A stretch of 34,658 bases of DNA from Hyphomicrobiales bacterium (GCA_027488155.1 JAIYCE010000076.1:1-34658); one strand, 5' to 3'; positions 9,065 to 19,708 are shown, counted from the stretch's first letter. Translations and numbers: made by a program. Notes: generated by a model from the sequence alone, not told the origin.

Positions 9065-10030
9065 ATGGCCGTTTATACCGAAATTGCCGATGACGAGCTT
9101 GAAGCTTTCATCGCAACCTACGATCTCGGTGCCGTCTTGTCGGCCAAGGGCATCGCGGAAGGCGTCGAGAATTCCAACTATCTTCTGCGGACGGAGAAGG
9201 GGCAGTTCATTCTCACGCTCTACGAAAAGCGCGTGAAGGAAGAGGATCTGCCATTTTTCATCAATTTGATGAAACATCTCGCCGCGCATGGGTTGAATTG
9301 TCCGCAACCTGTCTTGAATAAAAACGGCGAAGCGCTTGGCCGCCTCGCAGGCCGGCCCGCCTGTATTGTCACCTTTCTCGATGGTATCGGTGTAAAGCGC
9401 CCCGGCGTTGCCCATTGCGCCGCAGTGGGGACGGCGCTTGCCGATTTGCAGCGGGCGGCAGCCGGTTTCACGATGACGCGCATCAATGCGCTCTCCGTGC
9501 AAGGATGGCGACCCTTGTTCGAAGCTGCCGAAGCGCGTGCCGATACCGTCATGCCCGGGCTACGCGATGCCACCGAAGCCGCGTTGATCGAACTTGAAGC
9601 GCATTGGCCGGACGATTTGCCGAAAGGCGTCATCCATGCCGATCTGTTTCCCGACAATGTGTTCTTTCTTGGCGCGCAGCTGTCGGGTCTGATCGATTTC
9701 TATTTCGCTTGTACCGATACGGTCGTTTACGACCTCGCCATCTGTCTGAATGCGTGGTGTTTCGAGTCCGACGGCTCCTACAACATCACAAAAGGCCGCG
9801 CGATGATCGAGGCCTATCGCAAAGCGCGTCCGCTCTCCTCAGCCGAGATCGAGGCCTTGCCGATTTTGTGCCGTGGCGCTGCGCTGCGCTTCATGCTGAC
9901 GCGGTTGGTTGATTGGCTCAACGTGCCGCCGGGTGCGCTGGTGAAGCCGAAAGATCCGCTCGAATATTTCCGCAAGCTGCGTTTCCATCAGCATTGCAAG
10001 GCAGCCTCCGATTACGGCCTTGCCGAATGA
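9065..10030 (+). CDS. thrB: Homoserine kinase, type II (APH/ChoK fold)
   Basis: A 321-residue kinase that phosphorylates homoserine to O-phosphohomoserine in threonine biosynthesis. This alphaproteobacterial form belongs to the aminoglycoside phosphotransferase-like fold rather than the GHMP-type ThrB. The N-terminal [21 protein letters not shown] is characteristic, followed by the nucleotide-binding [11 protein letters not shown]. The catalytic loop is [13 protein letters not shown], with Asp193 and Asn198, and the metal-binding Asp lies in [11 protein letters not shown]. The start follows the ispH stop by three bases. Its TGA overlaps the rnhA ATG (ATGA), so the three genes form a single translationally coupled operon. 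Confidence 0.95.
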   Translation: MAVYTEIADDELEAFIATYDLGAVLSAKGIAEGVENSNYLLRTEKGQFILTLYEKRVKEEDLPFFINLMKHLAAHGLNCPQPVLNKNGEALGRLAGRPACIVTFLDGIGVKRPGVAHCAAVGTALADLQRAAAGFTMTRINALSVQGWRPLFEAAEARADTVMPGLRDATEAALIELEAHWPDDLPKGVIHADLFPDNVFFLGAQLSGLIDFYFACTDTVVYDLAICLNAWCFESDGSYNITKGRAMIEAYRKARPLSSAEIEALPILCRGAALRFMLTRLVDWLNVPPGALVKPKDPLEYFRKLRFHQHCKAASDYGLAE

Positions 10031-10491
10031 AACAACACGTCACGATCTATACGGACGGTGCGTGTTCGGGAAATCCCGGCCCGGGCGGCTGGGGCGCCAT
10101 GCTCGTCTATGGCGATACGATGCGTGAGATGAAGGGCGGCGAGCCTGAGACGACCAACAACCGCATGGAAATGATGGCGGCCATTTCAGCGCTCGAAGCC
10201 TTGAAACGACCTTGCATCGTCGAACTCTACACAGACAGCCAATATTTGCGCGAGGGCCTGACCAATTGGATCTATGGTTGGAAATCGCGCGGTTGGAAAA
10301 CGGCTGACAAGAAGCCCGTGAAGAATGTCGATCTCTGGCAACGTCTTGATGAATTGCGTGCCCATCACGATGTCACGCTGCATTGGGTGAAGGGCCATGC
10401 GGGCCACCCTGAGAACGAGCGTTGCGATGAACTCGCGCGCGAAGCGATTGCAGAGATGCGCGCTAATAAAGCTTCAAACGCGTCAGAATAA
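10027..10491 (+). CDS. rnhA: Ribonuclease HI
   Basis: A 154-residue cytoplasmic endonuclease that cleaves the RNA strand of RNA-DNA hybrids, removing R-loops and primers. The catalytic carboxylates are all in place: Asp10 in [19 protein letters not shown], Glu in NNRMEMMAA, Asp in ELYTDSQYL, and Asp in [14 protein letters not shown], with the conserved His in HAGHPENE. The length matches the E. coli enzyme. The ATG overlaps the thrB stop by four bases. The second ribonuclease H, rnhB, lies about 5 kb downstream on the same strand, so this window carries both types. Confidence 0.97.
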   Translation: MKQHVTIYTDGACSGNPGPGGWGAMLVYGDTMREMKGGEPETTNNRMEMMAAISALEALKRPCIVELYTDSQYLREGLTNWIYGWKSRGWKTADKKPVKNVDLWQRLDELRAHHDVTLHWVKGHAGHPENERCDELAREAIAEMRANKASNASE

Positions 10492-10523
10492 ACCTCGTCA
10501 TTGCGCGGCGGGCTTGAGACCCA

Positions 10524-12617
10524 TCACCCTGCAATCGCGCCGAAATCGGCAACCGCGCGGGTGGCATGGCGCAAGCCGTTCAAGAGCTTCAAGCGGTTCG
10601 CGCGCAACGCGGGATCGGCATCGTTCACCGTCACCTTGTCGAAGAAGGCGTCGACAGCGGGGCGCAAGGCGGCGAGCGCTTTCATCGCGCCGGCGAAATC
10701 TTCCGTGCCGATGGCGGCGAGTGCTTGGCCCAATGCGGTTTCAAGCAGCGCGGCCAAAGCTTTTTCTTCCGGCACGCCCTTCGCTTGAATGAGAGCGGCG
10801 TCGAGTGCGCCGTCGAATGCGCCTGCCCCGTCCTTCTTCTCTTCGGCTTTTAGAATGTTGGCGGCGCGACGGAACCCGGCAAGAAGGTTTTTGCCGTCTT
10901 CGGTTGCGAGGAAATCGCCAAGTGCATCGACGCGGCGGACCACCATCAACAGATCGTCCTGATTGCCCGCGCCATAGACGGCGTCGATCAAATCGTGGCG
11001 TGCGCCCTTGTCGCGCAGATAAACTGTCAGGCGATCCGCGAAGAAGGCTTTCAAATCGGGATCGTAACCGGCGAGCGAAAGACGCAAATCATTTTCGATC
11101 ACGATACGGATGATGCCCAACGCAGCGCGACGCAGCGCGTACGGATCCTTCGAGCCGGTCGGCTTTTCGTTGATGCTCCAAAAACCCGTCAACGTGTCGA
11201 GCTTATCGGCGAGCGCCACAGCAATCGCAACAGGATCGGATGGCACGCGGTCGGATGGGCCTTGCGGCTTGTAATGATCTTCGAGCGCAGCGGCCACGGA
11301 CGCGTGCTCGCCCTGCAATTCCGCATAGCGGCGGCCCATCAGGCCTTGCACTTCTGGAAACTCGCCAACCATTTCCGTCACGAGATCGGCTTTCGCAAGT
11401 TCAGCCGCGCGCTTCGCCAATGCGGGATCGGCACCGACGACAGGGGCCAAGTTGCCAGCAAGCGCGATGATACGATCGATCCGCGCGCCCTGTGTGCCAA
11501 GCTTTTCGTGAAAAACAATGTCGAGCGCGCGCAGCTTTGCAAGACGTTGATCGAGCGGCTTGCCCTTGTCGGCGAAATCGGGAAGCGCCTTCTGGTCGAT
11601 GTCCCAGAAATGTCGCGCATCGGAGAGGCGCGCACGCACAACACGCTCATTGCCCGCAACAATGGCATGGCCGCCATCGCTTGCTTCGATGTTGGAAACG
11701 AGAATGAACTTATTCGCGAGTTTGCCGGTCTGGGGGTCGCGCAACACAAAGCATTTTTGATTGGCGCGAATGGTGGCACGGACCACCTCATCGGGAATCG
11801 CCAGAAAAGCCGGATCGAATTCGCCCATCAGCACGACAGGCCATTCCACGAGGCCAGCGACTTCTTCGAGAAGACCTTCATCTTCGACAAGATCGAGCCC
11901 GCGCGCGAACGCGGCGTTCTTCGCCTCGTGTAGAATGATGTCTTTGCGCCGGTCGGCATCGAGCACGACCTTCGCGGCGAATAATTTTTGTTCATAATCC
12001 TCGAAACGGCGCACAGTGATGTGACCCGGAGCGAGAAAGCGGTGGCCCTGCGTGGTGTCGCCGGCCGTCACATCGCCAATCGAGAAGGCGATGACCTCGG
12101 GCGTTTCGGTTTCAGGCCCGAAGGTGCAGAGAATGGATTGCAGCGGACGCACCCAGCGCAACGAGCCCGCTTCCGCTGAGGCCTTGCCCCAACGCATGGA
12201 TTTCGGCCACGGAAATGTGCGGACGATCTCGGGGAAAATCTCTTTCAGGATTGCGTCGGTCGGCTGACCCTTTTTCTCGACGATGGCGACATAGAATTCG
12301 CCCTTCTTCGGGTCGCTTTCGATCTTCGCCTGATCGAGCGAGGTGAGCCCCGCGCTTTTCAGAAAACCCTGAATCGCGGCCTCGGGTGCTCCGACGCGCG
12401 GGCCCTTCTTCTCCTCGCGCTGATCGGGCGCACGGGCAGGCAGGCCTGCAACATGGAGCGTAAGACGGCGCGGCGTGGCAAAGGCTTTCGCTCCTTCATA
12501 GACGCAGCCGCGATCCACCAATGCATTTGTGACGAGTGCCTTCAGATCCTCCGCCGCTTTCCGCTGCATGCGGGCGGGGATTTCTTCGCTGAAGAGTTCG
12601 AGCAGAAGGTCAGGCAT
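10524..12617 (-). CDS. glyS: Glycyl-tRNA synthetase, beta subunit
   Basis: A 697-residue subunit of the alpha2beta2 bacterial glycyl-tRNA synthetase, which charges tRNA-Gly; the beta chain binds tRNA while the alpha chain holds the class II catalytic site. The N-terminus [18 protein letters not shown] is diagnostic, as are [14 protein letters not shown] and the C-terminal region with [21 protein letters not shown] and MVMVRR-like anticodon-binding segments near [18 protein letters not shown]. The gene stands alone: the partner glyQ, often adjacent or close, is not in this window. It is convergent with rnhA (32 bp between stops) and divergent from the ypfJ-like gene. Confidence 0.96.
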   Translation of the reverse strand: MPDLLLELFSEEIPARMQRKAAEDLKALVTNALVDRGCVYEGAKAFATPRRLTLHVAGLPARAPDQREEKKGPRVGAPEAAIQGFLKSAGLTSLDQAKIESDPKKGEFYVAIVEKKGQPTDAILKEIFPEIVRTFPWPKSMRWGKASAEAGSLRWVRPLQSILCTFGPETETPEVIAFSIGDVTAGDTTQGHRFLAPGHITVRRFEDYEQKLFAAKVVLDADRRKDIILHEAKNAAFARGLDLVEDEGLLEEVAGLVEWPVVLMGEFDPAFLAIPDEVVRATIRANQKCFVLRDPQTGKLANKFILVSNIEASDGGHAIVAGNERVVRARLSDARHFWDIDQKALPDFADKGKPLDQRLAKLRALDIVFHEKLGTQGARIDRIIALAGNLAPVVGADPALAKRAAELAKADLVTEMVGEFPEVQGLMGRRYAELQGEHASVAAALEDHYKPQGPSDRVPSDPVAIAVALADKLDTLTGFWSINEKPTGSKDPYALRRAALGIIRIVIENDLRLSLAGYDPDLKAFFADRLTVYLRDKGARHDLIDAVYGAGNQDDLLMVVRRVDALGDFLATEDGKNLLAGFRRAANILKAEEKKDGAGAFDGALDAALIQAKGVPEEKALAALLETALGQALAAIGTEDFAGAMKALAALRPAVDAFFDKVTVNDADPALRANRLKLLNGLRHATRAVADFGAIAG

Positions 12618-12754
12618 GGTCCAGATCCAAGCGTCAGCGCAAAGAGTGCCCGGTCCTAACGGCGGGGGCGGCTCCTGTCCACCTCCCGCTCACATTGCGT
12701 CTGGCCGGGGCTTGGCGCGTTGGATTAGATAGGCGCGTCAAACGGGATCAGACC

Positions 12755-13636
12755 ATGCGCATCGAAGACCTTCGCACCTCCGACAACATTGAAGACCGGC
12801 GCGGCGGCGGCCCGTCCTTTCCTGGGGGCGGGGGTGGTCTGGGGCTCGGCACCGTGGTGGTTCTGGGGCTTTTAGGCTGGGCGCTCGGGATTGATCCGCG
12901 CATTCTCATTGGCGGTGCCGAGATGGCGACGCAGATGCGGCCACCGCCGCAACATGCACAGCCTGCGGGGAAAGTCGGCGCGCCGACGGACGATATTGGC
13001 CAATTTGTCGCCAAGATCCTTGGGGAGACAGAGGATGTATGGGGCAAGGTTTTGAAGCAGGAGATGGGCCGCGACTATGTCCGGCCGAAGCTCGTGCTCT
13101 TTTCGGGTGCCACCAATTCCGCCTGCGGTTTCGCGCAATCGGCAATGGGCCCCTTCTACTGCCCAACCGATCAACGCATTTATCTCGATACGTCCTTCTT
13201 CCGCGACATGCAGCGCAAGCTCGGCGGCGGCGGCGATTTTGCCTATGCCTATGTTATTGCGCATGAGGTCGGCCATCATGTTGAGAATGTGCTGGGCATC
13301 TTGCCGCGCGTGCAGCAGGCTCAGCGCCGCGCCTCATCGCAGGCCGAAGCCAATGCGCTGTCCGTGCGCGTCGAATTGATGGCGGATTGCCTCGCTGGCG
13401 TTTGGGCCAAGGCGATGAACGAGCGGCACCGCAACATCACCGAGCAAGATGTTAGGCAGGCATTGAATACGGCTTCCGCCATTGGCGATGATCGGTTGCA
13501 GAAAGAATCGCGCGGCTATGCCGTGCCCGATAGCTTCACTCATGGCTCGTCCGAACAGCGGATGCGCTGGTTCATGACCGGCATGAAGGGCGGTTCGGTC
13601 CGCGGCTGCAATACGTTCAACCAGCAGCGGGTCTAA
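12755..13636 (+). CDS. YpfJ-family neutral zinc metallopeptidase
   Basis: A 293-residue protein of the COG2321 family. A short charged N-terminus with RTSDNIEDRRGGG and a glycine run precedes one hydrophobic segment (LGTVVVLGLLGWALGI), giving a membrane-anchored protein with its bulk outside the cytoplasm. The zinc motif HEVGHH starts at residue 170 (H170, H174) and a likely third ligand is the acidic residue in ELMADCLAG. SACGFAQSAMGPFYCP, with two cysteines, is a strongly conserved family block. Physiological substrates are unknown. I use ATG 12755 (MRIEDLRTSDN) because that N-terminus is the conserved one; the ORF extends 20 codons further upstream. Its last 20 bases overlap the convergent gene. 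Confidence 0.92.
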   Translation: MRIEDLRTSDNIEDRRGGGPSFPGGGGGLGLGTVVVLGLLGWALGIDPRILIGGAEMATQMRPPPQHAQPAGKVGAPTDDIGQFVAKILGETEDVWGKVLKQEMGRDYVRPKLVLFSGATNSACGFAQSAMGPFYCPTDQRIYLDTSFFRDMQRKLGGGGDFAYAYVIAHEVGHHVENVLGILPRVQQAQRRASSQAEANALSVRVELMADCLAGVWAKAMNERHRNITEQDVRQALNTASAIGDDRLQKESRGYAVPDSFTHGSSEQRMRWFMTGMKGGSVRGCNTFNQQRV

Positions 13637-14129
13637 GCCCGCGTTTGCGCCGGTCGGCGAGAACCGCGTCGAGCGCCATGTAGCGCGGCGACTGTCCGTC
13701 GCGCAGTGCCATGGCGGATGCGAGTAGGCCAAGCCGCGTATCGGCGCGACCTGTGATTTGCGCCATCCATGTCAGCCATGGTGCAGCTTGGACGGAGATT
13801 AGGGCGGCTTTCTCTCCGTCGATCTCCACGAGCGCGTCACCCAACGTGGCAATCCAATCGCCGATCGGCACCATGCCCGGCTCGAGCACCAGAATATGCG
13901 GGCACTTCACCTTGGCTGCCGCCGCACGGATCAGCGCAGGGCGGTCGCCGGGGGCGAGAATGAGGCCGCTGCCGCCGGCCTCTGTTACTGCGCCCAGAAA
14001 AGGTGTTTCAGCATTCGCGGCAATCGCCACATCGCGGATCAGCCCCTCTGCCACGGCAGGGACAAGCGCGGTTAGCGTGTCCACAAGCGCGGGCACCGGG
14101 TGAAGGGCAGGGATCACGACCGAGATCAT
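13617..14129 (-). CDS. Shortened, degenerate family-2 glycosyltransferase-like protein
   Basis: A 170-residue protein whose start, MISVVIPALHPVPALVDTLTALVPAVAEGLIRDV, follows the GT2 (GT-A fold) nucleotide-binding beginning seen in small rhizobial glycosyltransferases. The usual next element (VDGGSTD-like) is replaced by AIAANAETPFLGA, and the metal-binding DxD is replaced by HILVLEPGMVP. The protein is also shorter than the 220-250 residues I expect. Catalysis is therefore doubtful; it may be a relic or may have a different role. The reading frame is intact and codon use resembles the neighbours. It overlaps the 3' end of the ypfJ-like gene by 20 bp, tail to tail. Confidence 0.6.
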   Translation of the reverse strand: MISVVIPALHPVPALVDTLTALVPAVAEGLIRDVAIAANAETPFLGAVTEAGGSGLILAPGDRPALIRAAAAKVKCPHILVLEPGMVPIGDWIATLGDALVEIDGEKAALISVQAAPWLTWMAQITGRADTRLGLLASAMALRDGQSPRYMALDAVLADRRKRGLRPAAG

Positions 14130-14199
14130 TAACCCTGACTAGCATGAGGTACGCACAAGGCCAGTGTCTCCGCTTGCATTCGTCCGGATTCTGTTATTT

Positions 14200-14214
14200 G
14201 TTCACTTTATGTTC
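14200..14214 (+). promoter_or_regulatory. LexA (SOS) box, GTTC-N7-GTTC
   Basis: GTTC at 14200-14203 and GTTC at 14211-14214 are separated by exactly seven bases (ACTTTAT). This is the direct-repeat LexA site established for Alphaproteobacteria. It lies 19 bp upstream of the radical SAM start codon, where a repressor would block transcription or its initiation. I saw no second copy with N7 spacing in the other intergenic regions I checked. Confidence 0.65.
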
Positions 14215-14233
14215 TCTTTTTCGGAAGATCGCC

Positions 14234-15367
14234 ATGTCCTTTGCTTTTGATGGTTTCGAGCCGGGTTTACGCCTTGGCCAGCAACATAACAGTGCTGAAC
14301 GCATCGACCCGGCCTTGCGCCGGGGCCGTGCTGCTACGCTGAACCGTTCGGGCCGTTACGAGGCGGAGATCCGCGAGCAGGTTGATGATGGCTGGGAGCG
14401 GGACGAGGAATTGCCCCCGCTGAAGACCGAGGTGGCGATCGAAAAGCCGAAAACGGTCATTACTCGTAATGATTCGCCGGATATCGCTTTCGACCGCTCC
14501 ATCAACCCCTATCGCGGCTGCGAGCATGGCTGCGTTTATTGCTTCGCCCGGCCGACCCATGCCTACATGGGTCTCTCGCCGGGGCTCGATTTCGAGACCA
14601 AGCTTTTTGCCAAGCACGGCGCAGCCGAACTCCTCGAAAAGGAGTTGGCGAACCCGAACTATAAGCCGCAGACCATTGCCATCGGCACCAACACTGATCC
14701 CTATCAGCCGATCGAGCGCAGCCGCCGTGTTATGCGCTCGGTCCTCGAAGTGCTGCACCGCACCTCCCATCCGGTCGCCATCGTGACGAAGTCGAACCTC
14801 GTCACGCGCGACATCGATCTGCTGGCCCCGATGGCGGCGGAAGGGCTCGCCAAAGTCGCCATATCGATCACGACGCTCGATCCGGTCCTTGCCCGCAAGA
14901 TGGAGCCGCGCGCACCGACGCCAGCTAAGCGGTTGGAAGCGATCCGGCAGTTGAGCGCGGCTGGCATTCCTGTGGCCGTGATGGTTGCCCCCATCCTGCC
15001 GGGGCTGACCGATCATGAGATTGAAAAGATTCTTGCCGCAGCGTGGGAAGCGGGCGCACGCGAGGCCGGCTACGTGCTCTTGCGCCTGCCGCTCGAAGTG
15101 AAGGATCTCGTCCGCGGCTGGCTTGAGGAGAATTATCCCGACAAGGCCAAGCATGTGCTCTCGCTCGTCCGCTCGACGCGCGGCGGTAAGGATTACGACC
15201 CAACCTTCGGTCAGCGCCAAGTTGGCACCGGCCCCTATGCCTGGACCATTGGGCGGCGGTTCGAGATGGCCGCGCGGCGTCTTGGATTGAATGAACGTAA
15301 GCTGACGATGCGGACCGACCTGTTCGATCCACCCGTCTTGCAGGGCGGCCAATACGCGCTGCTGTGA
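14234..15367 (+). CDS. Radical SAM protein, PA0069 family (SplB-like, COG1533)
   Basis: A 377-residue radical SAM enzyme. The [4Fe-4S] cysteines are C96, C100 and C103 in YRGCEHGCVYC, a CX3CX2C motif preceded by the conserved SINPYRGCEHGC context of the PA0069/Rv2578c family. AIGTNTDPYQPIER and SITTLDPVLARKMEPRAP are further family blocks. COG1533 also contains spore photoproduct lyase, which repairs UV-damaged thymine, but the reaction of this branch is not known to me. The start MSFAFDGFEPG is chosen because the longer ORF reads through a promoter region containing a LexA-type box (14200-14214). DNA-damage induction is therefore an inference. rnhB follows 77 bp downstream on the same strand. 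Confidence 0.92.
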   Translation: MSFAFDGFEPGLRLGQQHNSAERIDPALRRGRAATLNRSGRYEAEIREQVDDGWERDEELPPLKTEVAIEKPKTVITRNDSPDIAFDRSINPYRGCEHGCVYCFARPTHAYMGLSPGLDFETKLFAKHGAAELLEKELANPNYKPQTIAIGTNTDPYQPIERSRRVMRSVLEVLHRTSHPVAIVTKSNLVTRDIDLLAPMAAEGLAKVAISITTLDPVLARKMEPRAPTPAKRLEAIRQLSAAGIPVAVMVAPILPGLTDHEIEKILAAAWEAGAREAGYVLLRLPLEVKDLVRGWLEENYPDKAKHVLSLVRSTRGGKDYDPTFGQRQVGTGPYAWTIGRRFEMAARRLGLNERKLTMRTDLFDPPVLQGGQYALL

Positions 15368-15444
15368 TGGTGGCTTGGACGCAAAAGCTGCAAAGCGGGC
15401 GCGGCCTGCTTGCTCTGCCTCCGTCCCCGGTCTAGTCCGGGATC

Positions 15445-16125
15445 ATGAAACGCGCCGCGCCGAAAGACGCCCCGACCGATCGTCGTAAGAAGACTGACCC
15501 GCTTCCGCTCGATCTCCCGAGCGGCCCCGATTTTGCGCGTGAGACAATGATCATCCAGCGCGGCGTTATGCCGGTCGCCGGTTGCGACGAGGCAGGCCGC
15601 GGCCCTCTCGCTGGTCCCGTGGTCGCTGCCGCCGTCATTCTCGATCCGCAAAAAATTCCCGCAGGTCTCAACGATTCCAAAAAGCTCACCAAGCGCGCGC
15701 GCGAAGCTCTTTACGAAGAGATTTTTGCAACTGCTTACATCGCTATTGGCTCCATTTCGGCAGGCTTTATCGATCGAAGCGATATTCGCAAAGCGTCGCT
15801 TGAAGCGATGCGCCGCGCCGTTATCGGCCTTGCCATAGAACCGCGCCATGTTCTGGTCGATGGTCGCGATCTTCCAGTGCTGCCTTGCGCGGGCGATGCA
15901 GTTGTCGGTGGCGACGGATTCTCGGTTTCTATTGCGGCGGCTTCCATTATCGCGAAAGTCACACGTGACCGGATGATGGAGCGCGTCGGCATCGCTTTGC
16001 CCGCTTATGGTTTTGAAGCGCATATGGGTTACGGCACCAAACACCATCGCGATGCGATCGCGGTTCATGGCCCATGCACCTATCATCGACTGAGCTTTTC
16101 GCCATTCACCATTGATTTACCATAA
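15445..16125 (+). CDS. rnhB: Ribonuclease HII
   Basis: A 226-residue endonuclease that incises at single ribonucleotides embedded in DNA and starts ribonucleotide excision repair. The metal-binding Asp-Glu pair is in [17 protein letters not shown], the conserved substrate lysines are in [12 protein letters not shown], an Asp is in [10 protein letters not shown], and the final acidic residue is in [12 protein letters not shown]. The N-terminus carries about 35 extra basic and proline-rich residues before the catalytic core, common in rhizobial homologues. The ATG at 15445 is the first one after the preceding gene. It lies between the SOS-box radical SAM gene and ccrM, so the local run is DNA-metabolic. 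Confidence 0.96.
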   Translation: MKRAAPKDAPTDRRKKTDPLPLDLPSGPDFARETMIIQRGVMPVAGCDEAGRGPLAGPVVAAAVILDPQKIPAGLNDSKKLTKRAREALYEEIFATAYIAIGSISAGFIDRSDIRKASLEAMRRAVIGLAIEPRHVLVDGRDLPVLPCAGDAVVGGDGFSVSIAAASIIAKVTRDRMMERVGIALPAYGFEAHMGYGTKHHRDAIAVHGPCTYHRLSFSPFTIDLP

Positions 16126-16155
16126 ATAGCATCGGCGCGTTTTGGGACTCGCTAA

Positions 16156-17415
<1,260 letters not shown>

Positions 17416-17515
17416 ACGTCAAAAGATTTGGCTTTGCCGCAAGTTGGCCATGGTTGAGGCGTGAAATCCCATTTCAACGGTGTACTTTAAATCCGTCTTT
17501 TTGGGAGAAACGCAA

Positions 17516-18049
17516 ATGAACGCGAAATGGCTTGCCCTCGGTATGGCGGTCGCCCTGTCGATGTCGGGTGCTGCGCTGGCGCAACAGACACCAGCCCCGG
17601 CCCCGAATTCCAATCAAGGTATGGGCCAAGGTATGGGGCAAGGCACGATGCGGGGCGGCGACGAGACGCGCCATCATAGCGCGATGCGCGGGTACGGCTT
17701 GGAAATGGGCGGCATCATGATGGGCCGACGTTTCTGCAGCAGCAATGAAGCCATGGCGCCGCGCGTACTGGGGCGCCTCGAAAGCTCGATCAAGCCGACC
17801 GATGCGCAAAAGCCTGAAATGGATGCCTTGCGGGCCGCCGCTACTAAAGCGGAGAGCATTGTACGCGCGGCTTGCCCGGCAGCGGGTGACGATGATCGCT
17901 CCCCTCCTGCGCGTTTAGCGCAGATGGAAAAGAATGCAATCGCGATGGCCGAAGCAATCAAGACGGTTCGTCCCGCCTTCGATGCGCTCTATGCCAAGCT
18001 CGACGACAAGCAGCGCGATCGTATGCGCTGGTCGCGCGGACGTCACTGA
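17516..18049 (+). CDS. Periplasmic Spy/CpxP-like (LTXXQ) protein
   Basis: A 177-residue exported protein. The signal peptide is clear (MNAKWLALGMAVALSMSGAALA, cleavage after residue 22). The mature part starts with a Pro/Gln-rich and GMGQGMGQG low-complexity segment, followed by helices with two LTxxQ-type elements, SSIKPTDAQKPEMDALRAA and LYAKLDDKQRDRM, as in Spy/CpxP periplasmic chaperones. Two cysteines (RRFCSSNEA and RAACPAAG) could pair. The start ATG 17516 has GGGAG about 8 nt upstream, so the in-frame codons from 17480 are left out. Its last seven bases overlap the convergent mutY. Periplasmic stress chaperone is the family-based inference; substrate or metal binding is not shown. Confidence 0.82.
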   Translation: MNAKWLALGMAVALSMSGAALAQQTPAPAPNSNQGMGQGMGQGTMRGGDETRHHSAMRGYGLEMGGIMMGRRFCSSNEAMAPRVLGRLESSIKPTDAQKPEMDALRAAATKAESIVRAACPAAGDDDRSPPARLAQMEKNAIAMAEAIKTVRPAFDALYAKLDDKQRDRMRWSRGRH

Positions 18050-19131
18050 GGAAAATTCTCAAGCGCGAAGGCGATCGCCTTTTTCATCACGCTCGGCAGC
18101 GCTTCTTGGTCAAGCGCATCAAGTGAAACAAAACGCGCCCCTTTGGGCGCGTTTTTCCGTTTGCTGCAGCGCGCCGCATAGATCGTCAGTTCGAGCGGAA
18201 AATGCGTGAAGACGTGGCGTACCTGGCCGCGCAATTTTACCCAATCAACATCGACCGGCGCATGGGCAAGCGCATCCTTCGGCTTGAAATCTGCGGACCA
18301 ATCCGTGCCCGGCACCTCGGTCATTGCGCCAAGCAAGCCTTTTTCGGGCCGCGTCCGCACAAGGATGGCGCCGTCATCGCGTAGCAGGACGAAGGCCGCC
18401 CCGCGCCTGAGTTGACCTTCCTTCTTCGGCGTCTTGCGCGGAAATGTTTCGGCATCGCCACGGGCTTGGCCCATGCACGACCCGCTGAAGGGGCACAGAA
18501 TGCAGGATGGCGATTTCGGCGAGCATAAGGTCGCGCCAAGATCCATCATGGCTTGAGCAAAGTCGCCGGGTCGATCGTCCGGCACCAAAGCTGCGGTAAG
18601 TGATTTGATCTGCGGTTTCGATCCCGGCAGCGGATCCTCGACCGCATAGAGCCGCGACATGACACGCTCGACATTACCATCAACAACGGTTGCCACGCGA
18701 TTGAACGCGATCGATGCAATCGCAGCCGATGTGTAATCACCAATGCCGGGTAGCGCGCGCAACGCGTCCTGATCGGCTGGAAAAACACCGCCATGAATTT
18801 CGACCACGGCTTTCGCGCAGGCATGCAGATTGCGCGCGCGCGAGTAATAACCAAGCCCCGCCCAAGCGCTCATCACCGCTTCGGCGGGAGCATGCGCCAA
18901 GGCGAAGACGTCGGGAAACAGTGTCAGAAATTTCTCGAAATAGGGTTTGACCGCCGTCACCGTCGTCTGTTGCAGCATGATCTCGGACAGCCAAACGCGA
19001 TAGGGAATGGCGGTCTCGCCCGGCTTCGCCCGCCAGGGCAGCGTACGGCGGTGCCGGTCATACCAAGTCAGCAACTGCCGCGCCGACGGGCCTGCTTTTG
19101 AATCGACGGGAGAGGGGCGGGGCTTTACCAT
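18043..19131 (-). CDS. mutY: A/G-specific adenine DNA glycosylase
   Basis: A 362-residue base-excision repair enzyme that removes adenine mispaired with 8-oxoguanine. The catalytic Glu is in WLSEIMLQQTTV, the helix-hairpin-helix is LPGIGDYTSAAIASIAF, and the catalytic Asp is in ATVVDGNVERVMSR. The four [4Fe-4S] cysteines follow the C-x6-C-x2-C-x5-C pattern in CSPKSPSCILCPFSGSC. The C-terminal NUDIX-like domain, which reads 8-oxoG, starts at GAAFVLLRDDGAILV. The start at 19129-19131 has a strong GGGGAG just upstream and is preferred over the 22-codon longer ORF. It is divergent from the DUF721 gene with 70 bp between starts, a widely conserved arrangement in alphaproteobacteria. Confidence 0.97.
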   Translation of the reverse strand: MVKPRPSPVDSKAGPSARQLLTWYDRHRRTLPWRAKPGETAIPYRVWLSEIMLQQTTVTAVKPYFEKFLTLFPDVFALAHAPAEAVMSAWAGLGYYSRARNLHACAKAVVEIHGGVFPADQDALRALPGIGDYTSAAIASIAFNRVATVVDGNVERVMSRLYAVEDPLPGSKPQIKSLTAALVPDDRPGDFAQAMMDLGATLCSPKSPSCILCPFSGSCMGQARGDAETFPRKTPKKEGQLRRGAAFVLLRDDGAILVRTRPEKGLLGAMTEVPGTDWSADFKPKDALAHAPVDVDWVKLRGQVRHVFTHFPLELTIYAARCSKRKNAPKGARFVSLDALDQEALPSVMKKAIAFALENFPQ

Positions 19132-19201
19132 GCTCCCCGTTGATAGCGCCCTCATAGCGCTGTGCAAGGTTCTCCACGTCGCAATCCCAATTCGCAATCT
19201 T

Positions 19202-19708
19202 ATGTCCGCTCAAAAGCCCTTCAAACGCGTCACCCGCCCGCTCGCCGAGCTGGTCGATGCCTGCATCGCGCCGGTTCTGGCTGCGCAGGGCTTTGCCGCA
19301 TCCGACATTGTGGTCGGCTGGCCCGAGATCGTTGGCGATCGGCTTGCCCCCTTTTGCGAGCCGGTGAAGGTGCAATGGCCCCGCCGTCCCGGCGGTCCTG
19401 ACATGCCGGCCGATCCAGCGACCCTGATTGTCAGGGTCGAAAGCGCCTTTGCGCTCGAAGTCCAGCATCTGGCCCCCATTATCATCGAGCGGGTCAATGC
19501 CCGCTATGGTTGGCGCTGCATTGGGCGGTTGAGCTTCCGGCAGGGTCCCGTCGGCCGCGACCGCAGCCGCAAGGGCACACGGCACCAACCTTCGCGCGAG
19601 AAAGTCGCTGAAACCGCCGCAAAACTTGGTTCTTTTGAGAATGAAGGGCTGCGCGCGGCGCTGGCCGAACTCGGAGCCGCTATGGCGGAACGGAGTGCCA
19701 AACGCTGA
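19202..19708 (+). CDS. DUF721 family protein (DciA-related)
   Basis: A 168-residue protein with a DUF721 domain over residues about 15-100: PLAELVDACIAPVLAAQGF, the invariant-looking W-x-E-I-V-G motif (GWPEIVGDRLAPFCEPVKVQWPR) and TLIVRVESAFALEVQHLAPIIIERVNARYG. DUF721 includes DciA, which helps load the replicative helicase in bacteria lacking DnaC/DnaI; applying that to this protein is inference from family. The C-terminal 60 residues are charged and less conserved. The ATG at 19202 is 70 bp from the divergent mutY start. Next downstream is the DsbA-like gene. Confidence 0.88.
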   Translation: MSAQKPFKRVTRPLAELVDACIAPVLAAQGFAASDIVVGWPEIVGDRLAPFCEPVKVQWPRRPGGPDMPADPATLIVRVESAFALEVQHLAPIIIERVNARYGWRCIGRLSFRQGPVGRDRSRKGTRHQPSREKVAETAAKLGSFENEGLRAALAELGAAMAERSAKR

